This document shows positions 1 through 7,558 of a stretch of 10,200 nt of DNA, piece by piece (positions within the stretch are counted from its first letter, which is position 1; each line of letters starts with the position of its first letter). The stretch spans positions 1 through 10,200 of the forward strand of contig JAAZIY010000232.1 of assembly GCA_012800625.1 (NCBI GenBank). Reading direction: 5' to 3'. Position numbers and translations under genes: made by a program. Origin of the DNA: Lentisphaerota bacterium. Lineage in GTDB: Bacteria > Verrucomicrobiota > Lentisphaeria > Oligosphaerales > Oligosphaeraceae. The notes below the pieces were generated by a model, which was given only the letters and a program-made list of their open reading frames with translations, ran no database searches and had not been told where the DNA came from.

Positions 1-2
1 AT

Positions 3-1442
3 GCCCCTGCCGCATTGAAGGTGCTCAGCCCCAGTCCTTTGAATGAGGCGGAATACCGCAGTGCGGAGGGGCAGAAACGGGTTAAATTCACCATGCAGGT
101 AAAGCCCAAGGCCTGGAGCAACTCGCAGGTCAACGAGATTTATTTCAGTTGCAGCCAGCCTTTTGCGGCGGGCGACAAGGTGCATTTCAAATCCTGGTCC
201 GAGGGAGTGAATCCGATCAGCACCGAGCTGCCCATACGCAGCATAGAGATACCTCAAGTACCTCGGCTGAAGCGCATCCATGTTAGCCTGGCCTGGATGA
301 GTGATTCCGACGCCAGGGCCTGGCCTGGTTTCTTTCCGGCCTGGGAATGCATAGGCTTCAACGCGGTAAGCTGTTTTCCGCGTTATTTTGGCGACAAGGA
401 CAAGCTAGAGCGGGACGAGTTTTTCGCCGAGGCACGCCGTCGCGGCCTGAAGGTGGTGATGAACGAGTCTCCCATACACGGCATGCCTGGCAAGGGCAAG
501 GCGGGTCATGAAATGAACTGCCTGGTGCCTAAGCTGGTAGCTGTATGTCCCTCATACCGCGGCGATTTTTACCACGATGAAGTGAAGCGCATCGCGGACA
601 ATGTGACGAAGTCCCTGCCTGACTATATTTTTCTGGACATAGAGGCCTGGTACAACTCTCATATTAGCGCCAAAACCTGCACGCGTTGTCTGGAGGCGCA
701 AAAGAAGTCCGGCATGGACATGGATGAATACTGCAAGCGTGCCGTGGCCGAAATCATGAAGGACTACTATGAAGCCCTCAATGCCGCCGCTCAGGCAGCC
801 GGCATCAAGAAACCGCTGATTGGCGCCTACGGACAGGGAGCCGGCCACATAGACCGCTCGCAGTTGGTTTATCACTGGGACTATTATTATCCCAACTGGA
901 TAGACCTGTCCCAGCCCAGCATGTACGTGGGCGAAAGACCCTGGCTTATACACCAGCGCATACGCTCCACCCACAAACTCATGCGGAACCGAAACATAAT
1001 CCCCTGGCTCACCGCAGGCACCTACGGCGAAATAGAGCCGCGCTTCATGGAGTACAGCGCCCTGGAGAGTCTTTTCAACGGAGCTGGAGGCTTCACTTAC
1101 TACATCTTCTACGACTTCGACACCCCCCGAGACTACTATCACCTGGCCAAGGCCCTGAAAATCATTGCCCCCTACGAAGACCTCATCCTGGATGGCGAGG
1201 TCATAGACCTTCCCAGCTCGCAGCCCGGCCTTTATGTCTCCCCCATACTAAGCGGCCAAGAGCTGCTCTTATTGGTGGGCAACTATCAGCTGCCCGACAC
1301 GGAGACCGAGATCAGCCTGCCCTTCAAAACGGTGAAGCAGATCAAGAACCTGTACGACGACGAGGTTTTCCCGGCTTCTCCGACGCTGCGTCTGAAGTTG
1401 GGCAAGAGCAGCATACGCCTGCTGCACATCAGCGGGGAGTGA
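3..1442 (+). CDS. TIM-barrel glycosidase-like protein, 5'-truncated by the window edge
   Basis: The frame is open from base 3, so the true start lies upstream. The TTG at 15 has no ribosome binding site and is not a convincing start. About 479 residues remain (numbered here from that TTG). Residues 1-80 look like the end of a beta-sandwich domain. Residues 85-385 read like a TIM-barrel hydrolase: alternating strands and helices, an aromatic-rich YHWDYYYPNW stretch near 286-295, and an acidic FLDIEAW strand end (D208, E210) where a retaining glycosidase would carry catalytic acids. A Cys pair (C222, C225) follows, resembling the CxxC seen after the acidic motif in some planctomycete GH-like proteins. 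The last ~80 residues look like a small beta domain. I cannot assign a GH family. Location is unknown because the N-terminus is missing. It is followed 210 bp later by the DUF4838 gene on the same strand. A role in polysaccharide breakdown is inferred from fold and neighbours only. Confidence 0.75.
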   Translation, partial: APAALKVLSPSPLNEAEYRSAEGQKRVKFTMQVKPKAWSNSQVNEIYFSCSQPFAAGDKVHFKSWSEGVNPISTELPIRSIEIPQVPRLKRIHVSLAWMSDSDARAWPGFFPAWECIGFNAVSCFPRYFGDKDKLERDEFFAEARRRGLKVVMNESPIHGMPGKGKAGHEMNCLVPKLVAVCPSYRGDFYHDEVKRIADNVTKSLPDYIFLDIEAWYNSHISAKTCTRCLEAQKKSGMDMDEYCKRAVAEIMKDYYEALNAAAQAAGIKKPLIGAYGQGAGHIDRSQLVYHWDYYYPNWIDLSQPSMYVGERPWLIHQRIRSTHKLMRNRNIIPWLTAGTYGEIEPRFMEYSALESLFNGAGGFTYYIFYDFDTPRDYYHLAKALKIIAPYEDLILDGEVIDLPSSQPGLYVSPILSGQELLLLVGNYQLPDTETEISLPFKTVKQIKNLYDDEVFPASPTLRLKLGKSSIRLLHISGE

Positions 1443-1544
1443 CACCCTGCGCCAAGAATCCAGGCAATGGCCTTGAAGAGTGGATTGCTCTAAATCTTGC
1501 AATTGTAGCTTGCCTGCTTAGTCAGCTTCCTTTTTGGTTATTTT

Positions 1545-1629
1545 GTGTGTCTTAGTGTGCCTTCGTGTGCCTTCGTGTCCTCCCCCCTCCGTGTGCCTAA
1601 GTAGTTCAAGGGCTTTTTGGACGAGGTCT
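1545..1629 (-). repeat. Composite intergenic repeat, copy A (10-bp units plus TCCAAAAAG half)
   Basis: Read on the plus strand, 10-bp units of the form GTGTGYCTTM start at 1545, 1555 and 1565. A C-rich irregular stretch (1575-1590) and a further unit at 1591-1600 follow. Beyond them, 1611-1629 (GGCTTTTTGGACGAGGTCT) matches 9665-9683 at 17 of 19 bases and is the reverse complement, with one indel, of 4153-4171. On the minus strand the order is therefore TCCAAAAAG half first, then decamers, as in the copy at 9692-9763. It lies 24 bp ahead of the DUF4838 gene start. Function is unknown. Confidence 0.7.
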
Positions 1630-1652
1630 AGTCTAGTCAAAAGGAGCAAACG

Positions 1653-4139
1653 ATGTTCAAAAGTTATTTTGTCGCGGTTTTTCTGCTTCTGTTTATGTTA
1701 TGCGCCCGGGCTTATGATTTAAACAATCCGGCGCTGTCTCCGGTCAAGCATGCCGCTGCTCCGCCGCGGCATGCTCCGCTTGGCTTTGTCGAGGCCGGGC
1801 GGCTCAACTTCGCCATCCTGCGCGATTCCTCCGGCGAGGCGCATCTGCCGCGCGGGCAGGCCAGCAGCAAGAGCATAGACGCCGCCGTGAAGGCATTGCA
1901 GTTGTCTTTCAGCAAATGTTTTGCTCAGACTCCGGAGATAATTGAGGCTGCAGACCAGGCTGCTCGCGAAAAATTCGCCTATTGGCTGGTGGTTGGCGAC
2001 TGTGCCCTGGCCAGGGAGCAGGGCATACAGTGGCGCGACATACCCGAGCAAGGCTTTGTCATCAAGAGCTTTGAGCGCGGCCTGTTTATTGTCGGGCACG
2101 ATACGACGCTGCTTGAAGACAGAGCCAGCCTGAGCCGCGGCAGCCTGTACGGGGCCTACGACTTCAGCGAGCGAGTCCTGGGGGTCAGATACTTTTATCC
2201 CGGCGACATCGGCACATATTGGCCGGCTCTGAGCGAGCTGGAAATCCGTCCGCTGAGCTACAGCGATTCACCGCGCTTCATGAACCGGGAGGGTGCCTAT
2301 CATCTCTGGCTGGGGCTGAGCAAAGATGAGGACCTGGCGAAATACGGAGCCTGGGTCCAGGGACTCAAAAAAGGAGACCGCTCATTTGGCGACGCCTTGC
2401 GTTTCGGAGCCAAATACCCTGGCTCCAGTCACAGCCCCAGGCCCGAAGACATGGCCCTGGCCTTCCCGGAACAGCTTGAAACCATCTTCTACACCAGCGC
2501 CGAGGGCAAATTCTTCTACAACCCCAAACAGCACCTGGGCAATCTTTTCAATGTGGTCGACCTCAAATTCGCCGACCTGCTTATCGAGGTCTGGAAGGCA
2601 AAGATCAACGGCGACAAGATGATCGGTGCTCTGCCCGCAGAAAAGTTTCAGCTCGGGGCTCGTCCCAACTGGATATCCTTTGGTAATTGTGACACCTATC
2701 AGCAGGAGGCCGACATCGTAAACGACCCGGTGGTCAAATCCTTGAATCTGATTACTGACCTTGACCGTGCGCGTCCGCCCAGGGCCTTGATGGCTAATGT
2801 CTATGCTCGTTTCTACGAGTATGTCTGCCGCCGTCTGGCTCAGGAGCTGCCACAGGCGCAACTCTGCATATTGGCCTACTACAATGCCGAATACGCTCCT
2901 GTAGACCCGCGCTTCAAAAAAATGCCGGGCAACATTCAGGTTAATTTATGTAACGGCACAGTGCCCAAATATATCAGTGTGCCTGAGCAGCGCCGTGCCT
3001 TTCAGCAAGAGGTCAGGCAATGGGTGGAATCAACCGGCAAGCCGGTGCACCGCCTTTGGCTTTACGATGAATATCGCAACCCTTATGTGCGCGCTGTCAT
3101 CGGCGAGTTTGTGCACGAGGTGCCTAAGGCCCTGGGCAAGGACCTGGGCGACGGCGCTCTGTTTCTTGACAGCGGCTTCCAGTTTCCCTATTATAGCTCC
3201 TTTTACGCCGCCTTTCGCAGCATGTGGAATCCGGACTGGGACGTGCAGGCCGGCCTGGATGAACACTGGGCATTGTTTTACGGAGAGAAGGCCGCCCCCT
3301 TTCTGCGGGAGTTCCATCAGATCCTGAAACACGAGCTTATGGACTTTTATCATAGCCTGGCCGAGCGCAAGGTGGCGGTGCCCACCTATCCGGCAAAGGC
3401 GATTCAGCGCCTCGAAGACCTGCTGGCCTCAGCCGAAAGCAGCATCAGCCCGGACAGCGTGGAGATGCGCCGTTTCAAAGTATTCAGCGCACCCTGGGCG
3501 GAGAATATACGCGTCCAGAAGGCGGCACAGTCCTATAAGCTGCCGCTTTATAGCGCCGCCAGGCTGCGACCCGGCGAGACTGTCAACCTGGACGGACTGG
3601 CCGACGAGGCTTGCTGGCAACGAGCCGCCAAAGTACAGTTTATCGACCCCAATGGCGGCGGGCAGGCACCTGACTATCCCATCGAGGCCAAACTGCTTTG
3701 GGACGAGCAGGGCATTTACGGCTTCTTTCACTCGCCTTATCCGCCCTTGTTGGACAAAACCCTCTGGTTTAACAGTGGCTACGAGCTGTTTTTGATGCCG
3801 GGGGACGAGGCGCAGCAAAACTATCAGTTTGCTTTTGACGCACAGAACAATCAATATTTTGGCAAACAACGTATGTTGCCGCTGCCTGGACCGGTGGACC
3901 CCAATCACAAGGTGCCGGGCTGGCAGCTGAAAAGCCGGGTTGATGAACAGGGTTGGCGCCTCGAGTTCCACCTGCCCTACGCCTGTTTCGAGGAAGGCCC
4001 GCCGAAAGCCGGTCAAACCTGGCGCTTCAACCTGGTCAGCAACAAGCTAAACTTGCCCAAGGAGGTTAGCGCCAGCTCGCTCACCCTGGGAAATCACCAC
4101 AACTACGAAAAATACGGCCTCATTAGGTTTGAAAAATAA
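1653..4139 (+). CDS. Secreted DUF4838-family protein with C-terminal CBM9-like domain
   Basis: The protein has 828 residues. Residues 1-20 form a signal peptide: Lys at position 3, a hydrophobic run of about 12, and a likely signal peptidase I site after ARA. Cys17 does not sit in a good lipobox. Residues ~45-205 resemble the small alpha/beta domain that precedes catalytic barrels in alpha-glucuronidases and GH20-like enzymes; the segment GSLYGAYDFSERVLGVRYFY (163-182) is characteristic. Residues ~210-610 match the DUF4838 pattern, including LYDEYRNPY (470-478) and the W/F-rich 505-545 region. Residues ~635-828 look like a CBM9/DOMON-type sandwich, with DGLADEACW at 647-655 and a closing NHHNYEKYGLIRFE. 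The start is well supported: AAGGAG at 1641-1646 with a 6-nt spacer. The family is abundant in PVC bacteria and usually lies beside glycosidases; its reaction is not established to my knowledge. Likely role: extracytoplasmic binding or hydrolysis of a polysaccharide. Confidence 0.85.
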   Translation: MFKSYFVAVFLLLFMLCARAYDLNNPALSPVKHAAAPPRHAPLGFVEAGRLNFAILRDSSGEAHLPRGQASSKSIDAAVKALQLSFSKCFAQTPEIIEAADQAAREKFAYWLVVGDCALAREQGIQWRDIPEQGFVIKSFERGLFIVGHDTTLLEDRASLSRGSLYGAYDFSERVLGVRYFYPGDIGTYWPALSELEIRPLSYSDSPRFMNREGAYHLWLGLSKDEDLAKYGAWVQGLKKGDRSFGDALRFGAKYPGSSHSPRPEDMALAFPEQLETIFYTSAEGKFFYNPKQHLGNLFNVVDLKFADLLIEVWKAKINGDKMIGALPAEKFQLGARPNWISFGNCDTYQQEADIVNDPVVKSLNLITDLDRARPPRALMANVYARFYEYVCRRLAQELPQAQLCILAYYNAEYAPVDPRFKKMPGNIQVNLCNGTVPKYISVPEQRRAFQQEVRQWVESTGKPVHRLWLYDEYRNPYVRAVIGEFVHEVPKALGKDLGDGALFLDSGFQFPYYSSFYAAFRSMWNPDWDVQAGLDEHWALFYGEKAAPFLREFHQILKHELMDFYHSLAERKVAVPTYPAKAIQRLEDLLASAESSISPDSVEMRRFKVFSAPWAENIRVQKAAQSYKLPLYSAARLRPGETVNLDGLADEACWQRAAKVQFIDPNGGGQAPDYPIEAKLLWDEQGIYGFFHSPYPPLLDKTLWFNSGYELFLMPGDEAQQNYQFAFDAQNNQYFGKQRMLPLPGPVDPNHKVPGWQLKSRVDEQGWRLEFHLPYACFEEGPPKAGQTWRFNLVSNKLNLPKEVSASSLTLGNHHNYEKYGLIRFEK

Positions 4140-4152
4140 CCGCTCTAAAATT

Positions 4153-4191
4153 AGACCTGTCCAAAAAGATGGACTGGCAGGATTTTGGACA
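4153..4191 (+). repeat. Composite intergenic repeat, copy with TCCAAAA...TTTTGGA arms
   Basis: The segment 4160-4191 begins TCCAAAAAG and ends CAGGATTTTGGACA. It matches 9692-9722 with two substitutions and one indel over 32 bases. The preceding AGACCT (4153-4158) matches the reverse complement of copy A. The ends are inverted repeats (TCCAAAA/TTTTGGA), and GTCCA (4159-4163) can also pair with TGGAC (4170-4174). Decamer units do not follow here; the sequence continues ATGAAGG. It lies in the 142-bp gap ahead of the rhamnosidase gene. It could be an operator, a weak terminator for the upstream gene, or a dispersed repeat. Confidence 0.65.
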
Positions 4192-4281
4192 TGAAGGCTG
4201 CCGCCAGTCCCAAAATGCTCTGCTGCCGCCCATTGTCAATGATTTTTCTTTGTTGTCAAGCTTCAGTCAAGAGAGCAAGAG

Positions 4282-6456
4282 ATGAATCAACAGCTAGCCA
4301 AATGGATTAACCAGCCCTCTCAGGACGAGGGTCGAGCCAACTGGTATAGGCGTGTTTTTAGTTTGGAGCAAGTGCCTGCCGCTGCCCAGCTCTATTTCTG
4401 TGCGCCGGGTTTCTATGAACTCTATGTCAACGGCAAACCGGTCGAGGAAAACCGCGTGCTTAGCCCGGCGCCCAGCAGTTATGATAAACATGTGGGATAT
4501 AACCTGTATGAAATAGTGCATCTGCTGCAAAAAGGCAAAAATATCATTAATGCACTACTGGGCAACGGCTATTATAACTGCTGGGAAGAAGACCTGTGGA
4601 AGCTGCATTGTGCGCCTTTCAGAGACCAACCCAAGCTCTTCTGCTACCTGCTCTGCGACCGGCAATTGGTCTTGAGTAGCGATGAAAGCTGGAAAACAAA
4701 GCCATCAGGCGTGGTCTATAACTCTCTGCGGCGAGGCGAGTTTTTTGATGCCAACCAGGAACCCGAAGACGTCTTTCAGAGCGAGGCAGATGAAGCCGGC
4801 TGGAAACCAGCTCTGTATTGCAATCCGCCCGGCGGAAAACTGCAGCCGGAGATCAACCATCCCTGCAAAATACAAAAAAAACTAGACCCAGTGAAGGAAA
4901 CCAGCTTGGGTTTTGGACGCACAGTCTACGACTTTGGAGTCTGCATTGCAGGCTGGTGTGAAATCAGCCTTAGCGCCCCACCCGGCACTAGCGTTTTCCT
5001 CGAATACGGTGAAATCTCCAGAGACAACGGCGACTTGGACCGGGAGTACAATCAGGCGCAGACCAAGACTCCGGTTTTTGAGGAGGACCGCTTTACCCTA
5101 GGCCCAAGCGGAAAACTGAGCCAGGCGCATATCCGCTTCTCTTGGCGGGGCTTCCGTTATGTCAGAGTGAGGGCAGAGCATCCACAGGCAAGAATCGAGA
5201 AAATACAGGCCTGTGTTATACATAACGACTTCAAAAACATAGGCGACTACCAGTCTTCCGAAGCGATTTTGAATTCGCTGCTGGCCATGACCAGGCGCAG
5301 CTACGAGTCCAATTTTGTCGGCATCCCCACGGATTGTCCACACCGCGAAAAAAACGGCTGGACTGGAGATGCCCAGCTTGCCTGCGCCAGCGGCCTCTTT
5401 CTCTATGATTCAGCTCGGGACTACGCTCACTTTCTGCAATGTCTGGCGGATACGCAACGCGCCAACGGACAACTTTCCGGCATCGCCCCATCGGGCAACT
5501 GGGGCTACAACTGGGGTTCTGGGCCTGCCTGGGACATGGCTCTGTTTGTGCTGCCCTATGAAATACACCGTTTTAGTGGAGAGCGGCAGTACATAGAGCA
5601 GTATTATGACAATATGCGCCTGTACCTGGAATTCTGCGCCTTGATGGCCAGAGACGGGCTTTTGTATAATGGGCTGGGTGATTGGTGCAGCGTAGAGCCT
5701 TTTCGCATGACGCCGGTGGAAGTGACCTCGACGGGCTGCTATTATGATATGTTGCAAAAAATGGCTGGCTTTTCCGCATTACTGGGGCTTATCGAAGAAG
5801 AGAGCAGCTACCGCGCAAAAGCAGCAGAACTGCGTTGCGCCTTCAATGCGGCCTTCTATGCGGGCGAAGGCCGCTACGCAGACGACTCCTGGACCGCCCT
5901 GGGCACGGCGCTTTACTTCGGCCTGGCCGAAGAAAGCGAGGCTGCGCTTACTGCGAAGCGGCTACGTGACAAGGTGCGCAAAAATGCATGCCGGGCGGAT
6001 TTTGGCATACTAGGCGCAAAGTATGTGCCGCATGCCCTGGCCAATGCTGGCTATATTGACACTGCATTGAAACTGTTTACGCAAACTGAATATCCCGGCT
6101 GGGGGCACTGGGTCAAGTTGGGAGCCAGCAATCTTTGGGAAACCTGGAACGGCATAAATTCCAGGAACCACATCATGTTTGGAGATTTGCCAAACTGGTG
6201 TTTTGAACATTTGGGCGGTATGCGCTTTGAAAATGGCAGACTCGGCATAATGCCCAAAATACCGAAAAGCCTGGACAGCTTTAAGTGCAGCAGGCTCATT
6301 CCAGGAAAGGGCGTGGTTGCTTTGCAGTGGCAAAAAAAAGCCGATGGGGCAGCCTCATATTGTCTTGAGCTGCCCAAAGAGCTAAGCTGTAAAGTAAAGT
6401 TGCCCGGTCGCGAAGAGGAAATATTGCAAGGGCCGCAGCGCTTCCACTGGAACTAA
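4282..6456 (+). CDS. Alpha-L-rhamnosidase, glycoside hydrolase family 78
   Basis: This enzyme hydrolyses terminal alpha-L-rhamnose from oligosaccharides or glycosides by an inverting mechanism (family knowledge). The 724 residues follow the GH78 domain order. Residues ~18-195 are the N-terminal beta domain, with GFYELYVNG at 43-51 and LLGNGYYN at 92-99. Residues ~208-312 are the concanavalin-like domain, with the YDFGVCIAGW signature at 216-225. The (alpha/alpha)6 catalytic domain spans ~315-640 and the C-terminal beta domain ~645-720. The catalytic signature DCPHREKNGWTGDAQ supplies D351, E356 and D363, and E620 in SNLWETWNG fits the conserved general base. No signal peptide is present, so it is probably cytoplasmic and acts on imported substrates. 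At 724 residues it lacks the extra N-terminal modules of many 900-1100-residue GH78 enzymes. The start has only a modest Shine-Dalgarno (GAGAG, 4271-4275). It ends head-on against the SGNH gene. Assignment is firm; exact substrate unknown. Confidence 0.95.
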   Translation: MNQQLAKWINQPSQDEGRANWYRRVFSLEQVPAAAQLYFCAPGFYELYVNGKPVEENRVLSPAPSSYDKHVGYNLYEIVHLLQKGKNIINALLGNGYYNCWEEDLWKLHCAPFRDQPKLFCYLLCDRQLVLSSDESWKTKPSGVVYNSLRRGEFFDANQEPEDVFQSEADEAGWKPALYCNPPGGKLQPEINHPCKIQKKLDPVKETSLGFGRTVYDFGVCIAGWCEISLSAPPGTSVFLEYGEISRDNGDLDREYNQAQTKTPVFEEDRFTLGPSGKLSQAHIRFSWRGFRYVRVRAEHPQARIEKIQACVIHNDFKNIGDYQSSEAILNSLLAMTRRSYESNFVGIPTDCPHREKNGWTGDAQLACASGLFLYDSARDYAHFLQCLADTQRANGQLSGIAPSGNWGYNWGSGPAWDMALFVLPYEIHRFSGERQYIEQYYDNMRLYLEFCALMARDGLLYNGLGDWCSVEPFRMTPVEVTSTGCYYDMLQKMAGFSALLGLIEEESSYRAKAAELRCAFNAAFYAGEGRYADDSWTALGTALYFGLAEESEAALTAKRLRDKVRKNACRADFGILGAKYVPHALANAGYIDTALKLFTQTEYPGWGHWVKLGASNLWETWNGINSRNHIMFGDLPNWCFEHLGGMRFENGRLGIMPKIPKSLDSFKCSRLIPGKGVVALQWQKKADGAASYCLELPKELSCKVKLPGREEEILQGPQRFHWN

Positions 6457-6476
6457 GCCAGCGGAATATGGCTTAG
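6453..6476. terminator. Hairpin spanning both stop codons of convergent genes; candidate bidirectional terminator
   Basis: CTAAGCC (6453-6459) and GGCTTAG (6470-6476) form a perfect 7-bp stem with a 10-nt loop. The rhamnosidase TAA (6454-6456) lies in the left arm, and the SGNH gene's stop (6473-6475, read on the minus strand) lies in the right arm. No T-run follows on either strand, so it is not a classical intrinsic terminator. Position between convergent genes is the main argument. Confidence 0.4.
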
Positions 6477-7432
6477 GCCATGCTCGCTTTGACTTTTGCC
6501 GCGAGATACTCTGCAATCCTCTGGTTTCCCAGATCATTCGGATGGCAGCTGTCGATAAAGTTCTCCTGCTCTATTCCTAGTGCATGATAGCCTTGCAGCA
6601 CCGTCACTTCAGGAAAACGCGAGGCTACTTCAAGCTGACAGTCTATATACTCTTGTAGATTCTTATCGCCTTCGCCTGGCCAAGGCAAGGGGGTGAAAAG
6701 CAGCACTTTGCGCCCTGGAGAGCAGAGTGCCTGCAAGCTGGCCTCGGTCTCCTCTTTCTCTCTTTGCAGGCCGATTTGCTGACTGCAGTCGTTGACTCCG
6801 AAGGCCAGCAGCGCCATATCCCAATCCAGTTCTGCGGCGGCCCTGGCGACGGCCCCGTTCATGAGCGCTCCGCCCACGGCAATGTTCAGATAGTCCATAT
6901 TCAAGGCCCTGGCTAATGCTGTGCCATAGGCCTTGGCCGGCGAGCTGGTTGTCATGCCCTGCAAGATGGAGTCGCCGCTGAGTAATAGGCGGGGACGCTT
7001 TTCCTCCACTGTCTTGAACTGCGTAGCAGCCTCAAGGCGCAAGTACTCGAGCTGCAGCTCGAGCAAGTGCGGCAGATATATAGTCACCTGACGCCTGCCT
7101 TTGCCAGGCAAGGGCAGGCTCAGGCGTGAAAGCCCGTCCAGTTCTTCCGGTTCCACTGTGAGCATGCTCTCTCCGGCCACTTCTATGTCGCAGGCATCCA
7201 CTTCTCTGGCCAGGCGCAGGTTGCGCCAGGCCAGCTCCAGTGACGCGGCGTCGGTCTCGAAGAGCAGGCGCACTCCGCTGGCACAGGCGGCGCGAATCGC
7301 CGCTGCCTCACTGTAGTCATACAGCTGGGCAAGTTTTGCCGACATACGCGAGAGCCGCGGCAATCCGTCGCTACCAGCCTGGCATTGGCTCAGACCACGA
7401 TATAAAGCGCAATTATTCAAATCTATCTGCAT
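6473..7432 (-). CDS. SGNH/GDSL-type hydrolase with SsfX3-like N-terminal domain (probable esterase)
   Basis: The protein has 319 residues. The C-terminal half carries the SGNH blocks in order: LLLSGDSILQG with nucleophile S155 (block I), the conserved Gly in NIAVGGALMNG near 187-188 (block II), GVND with N214 (block III), and DSCHPND with D294 and H297 (block V). Residues ~1-135 form a beta-rich N-terminal domain like that of SsfX3-type SGNH proteins. The family hydrolyses or transfers acyl esters; next to a rhamnosidase, removal of acetyl or other acyl groups from sugars is plausible but inferred. No signal peptide is visible, so it is probably cytoplasmic. The start ATG (7432-7430) has an AAGGAAG-type Shine-Dalgarno 5 nt upstream on the minus strand. 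It is the only minus-strand gene, convergent with GH78 and divergent from the dehydrogenase gene, so it has its own promoter. All catalytic residues are present. Confidence 0.87.
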   Translation of the reverse strand: MQIDLNNCALYRGLSQCQAGSDGLPRLSRMSAKLAQLYDYSEAAAIRAACASGVRLLFETDAASLELAWRNLRLAREVDACDIEVAGESMLTVEPEELDGLSRLSLPLPGKGRRQVTIYLPHLLELQLEYLRLEAATQFKTVEEKRPRLLLSGDSILQGMTTSSPAKAYGTALARALNMDYLNIAVGGALMNGAVARAAAELDWDMALLAFGVNDCSQQIGLQREKEETEASLQALCSPGRKVLLFTPLPWPGEGDKNLQEYIDCQLEVASRFPEVTVLQGYHALGIEQENFIDSCHPNDLGNQRIAEYLAAKVKASMA

Positions 7433-7483
7433 ATTGACTTCCTTTCAGTTAAACACTTATATTACTATAATTCACTTTAACCC
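7433..7483. promoter_or_regulatory. AT-rich divergent intergenic stretch, candidate promoter region
   Basis: This lies between the divergent SGNH and dehydrogenase genes and is much more AT-rich than its surroundings. A perfect TATAAT sits on the plus strand at 7466-7471, but the hexamer 17 bp upstream (TTTCAG) is a poor -35. On the minus strand TATAAG is a weaker -10 candidate for the SGNH gene. Because the two genes diverge, at least one promoter must lie here or in the adjacent repeat. The exact hexamers are uncertain. Confidence 0.3.
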
Positions 7484-7530
7484 CTTAGTGTGCCTTTGTG
7501 TTTCTTCGTGCCCTTTAGTGTCCCCCCTTC
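7484..7530 (-). repeat. Composite intergenic repeat, copy B (10-bp units only)
   Basis: Four degenerate 10-bp units run on the plus strand from 7484 (CTTAGTGTGC), 7494 (CTTTGTGTTT), 7504 (CTTCGTGCCC) and 7514 (TTTAGTGTCC). A C-rich tail (7524-7530) resembles 1579-1590 in copy A. No TCCAAAAAG module is attached. It ends about 17 bp before the Shine-Dalgarno of the dehydrogenase gene, so it would be transcribed as 5' leader if the promoter is upstream of it. Confidence 0.65.
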
Positions 7531-7546
7531 CTGCCTCGTTATTTAT

Positions 7547-7551
7547 AGGAG
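7547..7551 (+). promoter_or_regulatory. Shine-Dalgarno that fixes the dehydrogenase start
   Basis: AGGAG lies 7 nt before the ATG at 7559. The reading frame stays open back to a GTG at 7490, but that codon lies inside repeat copy B and the extra residues would be repeat-encoded. The ATG at 7559 also places the Rossmann glycine motif at its usual distance from the N-terminus. Confidence 0.75.
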
Positions 7552-7558
7552 TTGCCTC

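Noticed and set aside
552..1142. Minus-strand ORF of 196 codons inside the first gene
   Set aside because: Antisense shadow with low-complexity Val/Gly-rich composition and no family resemblance, opposite a credible coding frame.
1443..1544. Terminator after the first gene
   Set aside because: Only an imperfect GCAAT...ATTGC pairing with a bulge is visible, and the T-rich stretch is not adjacent.
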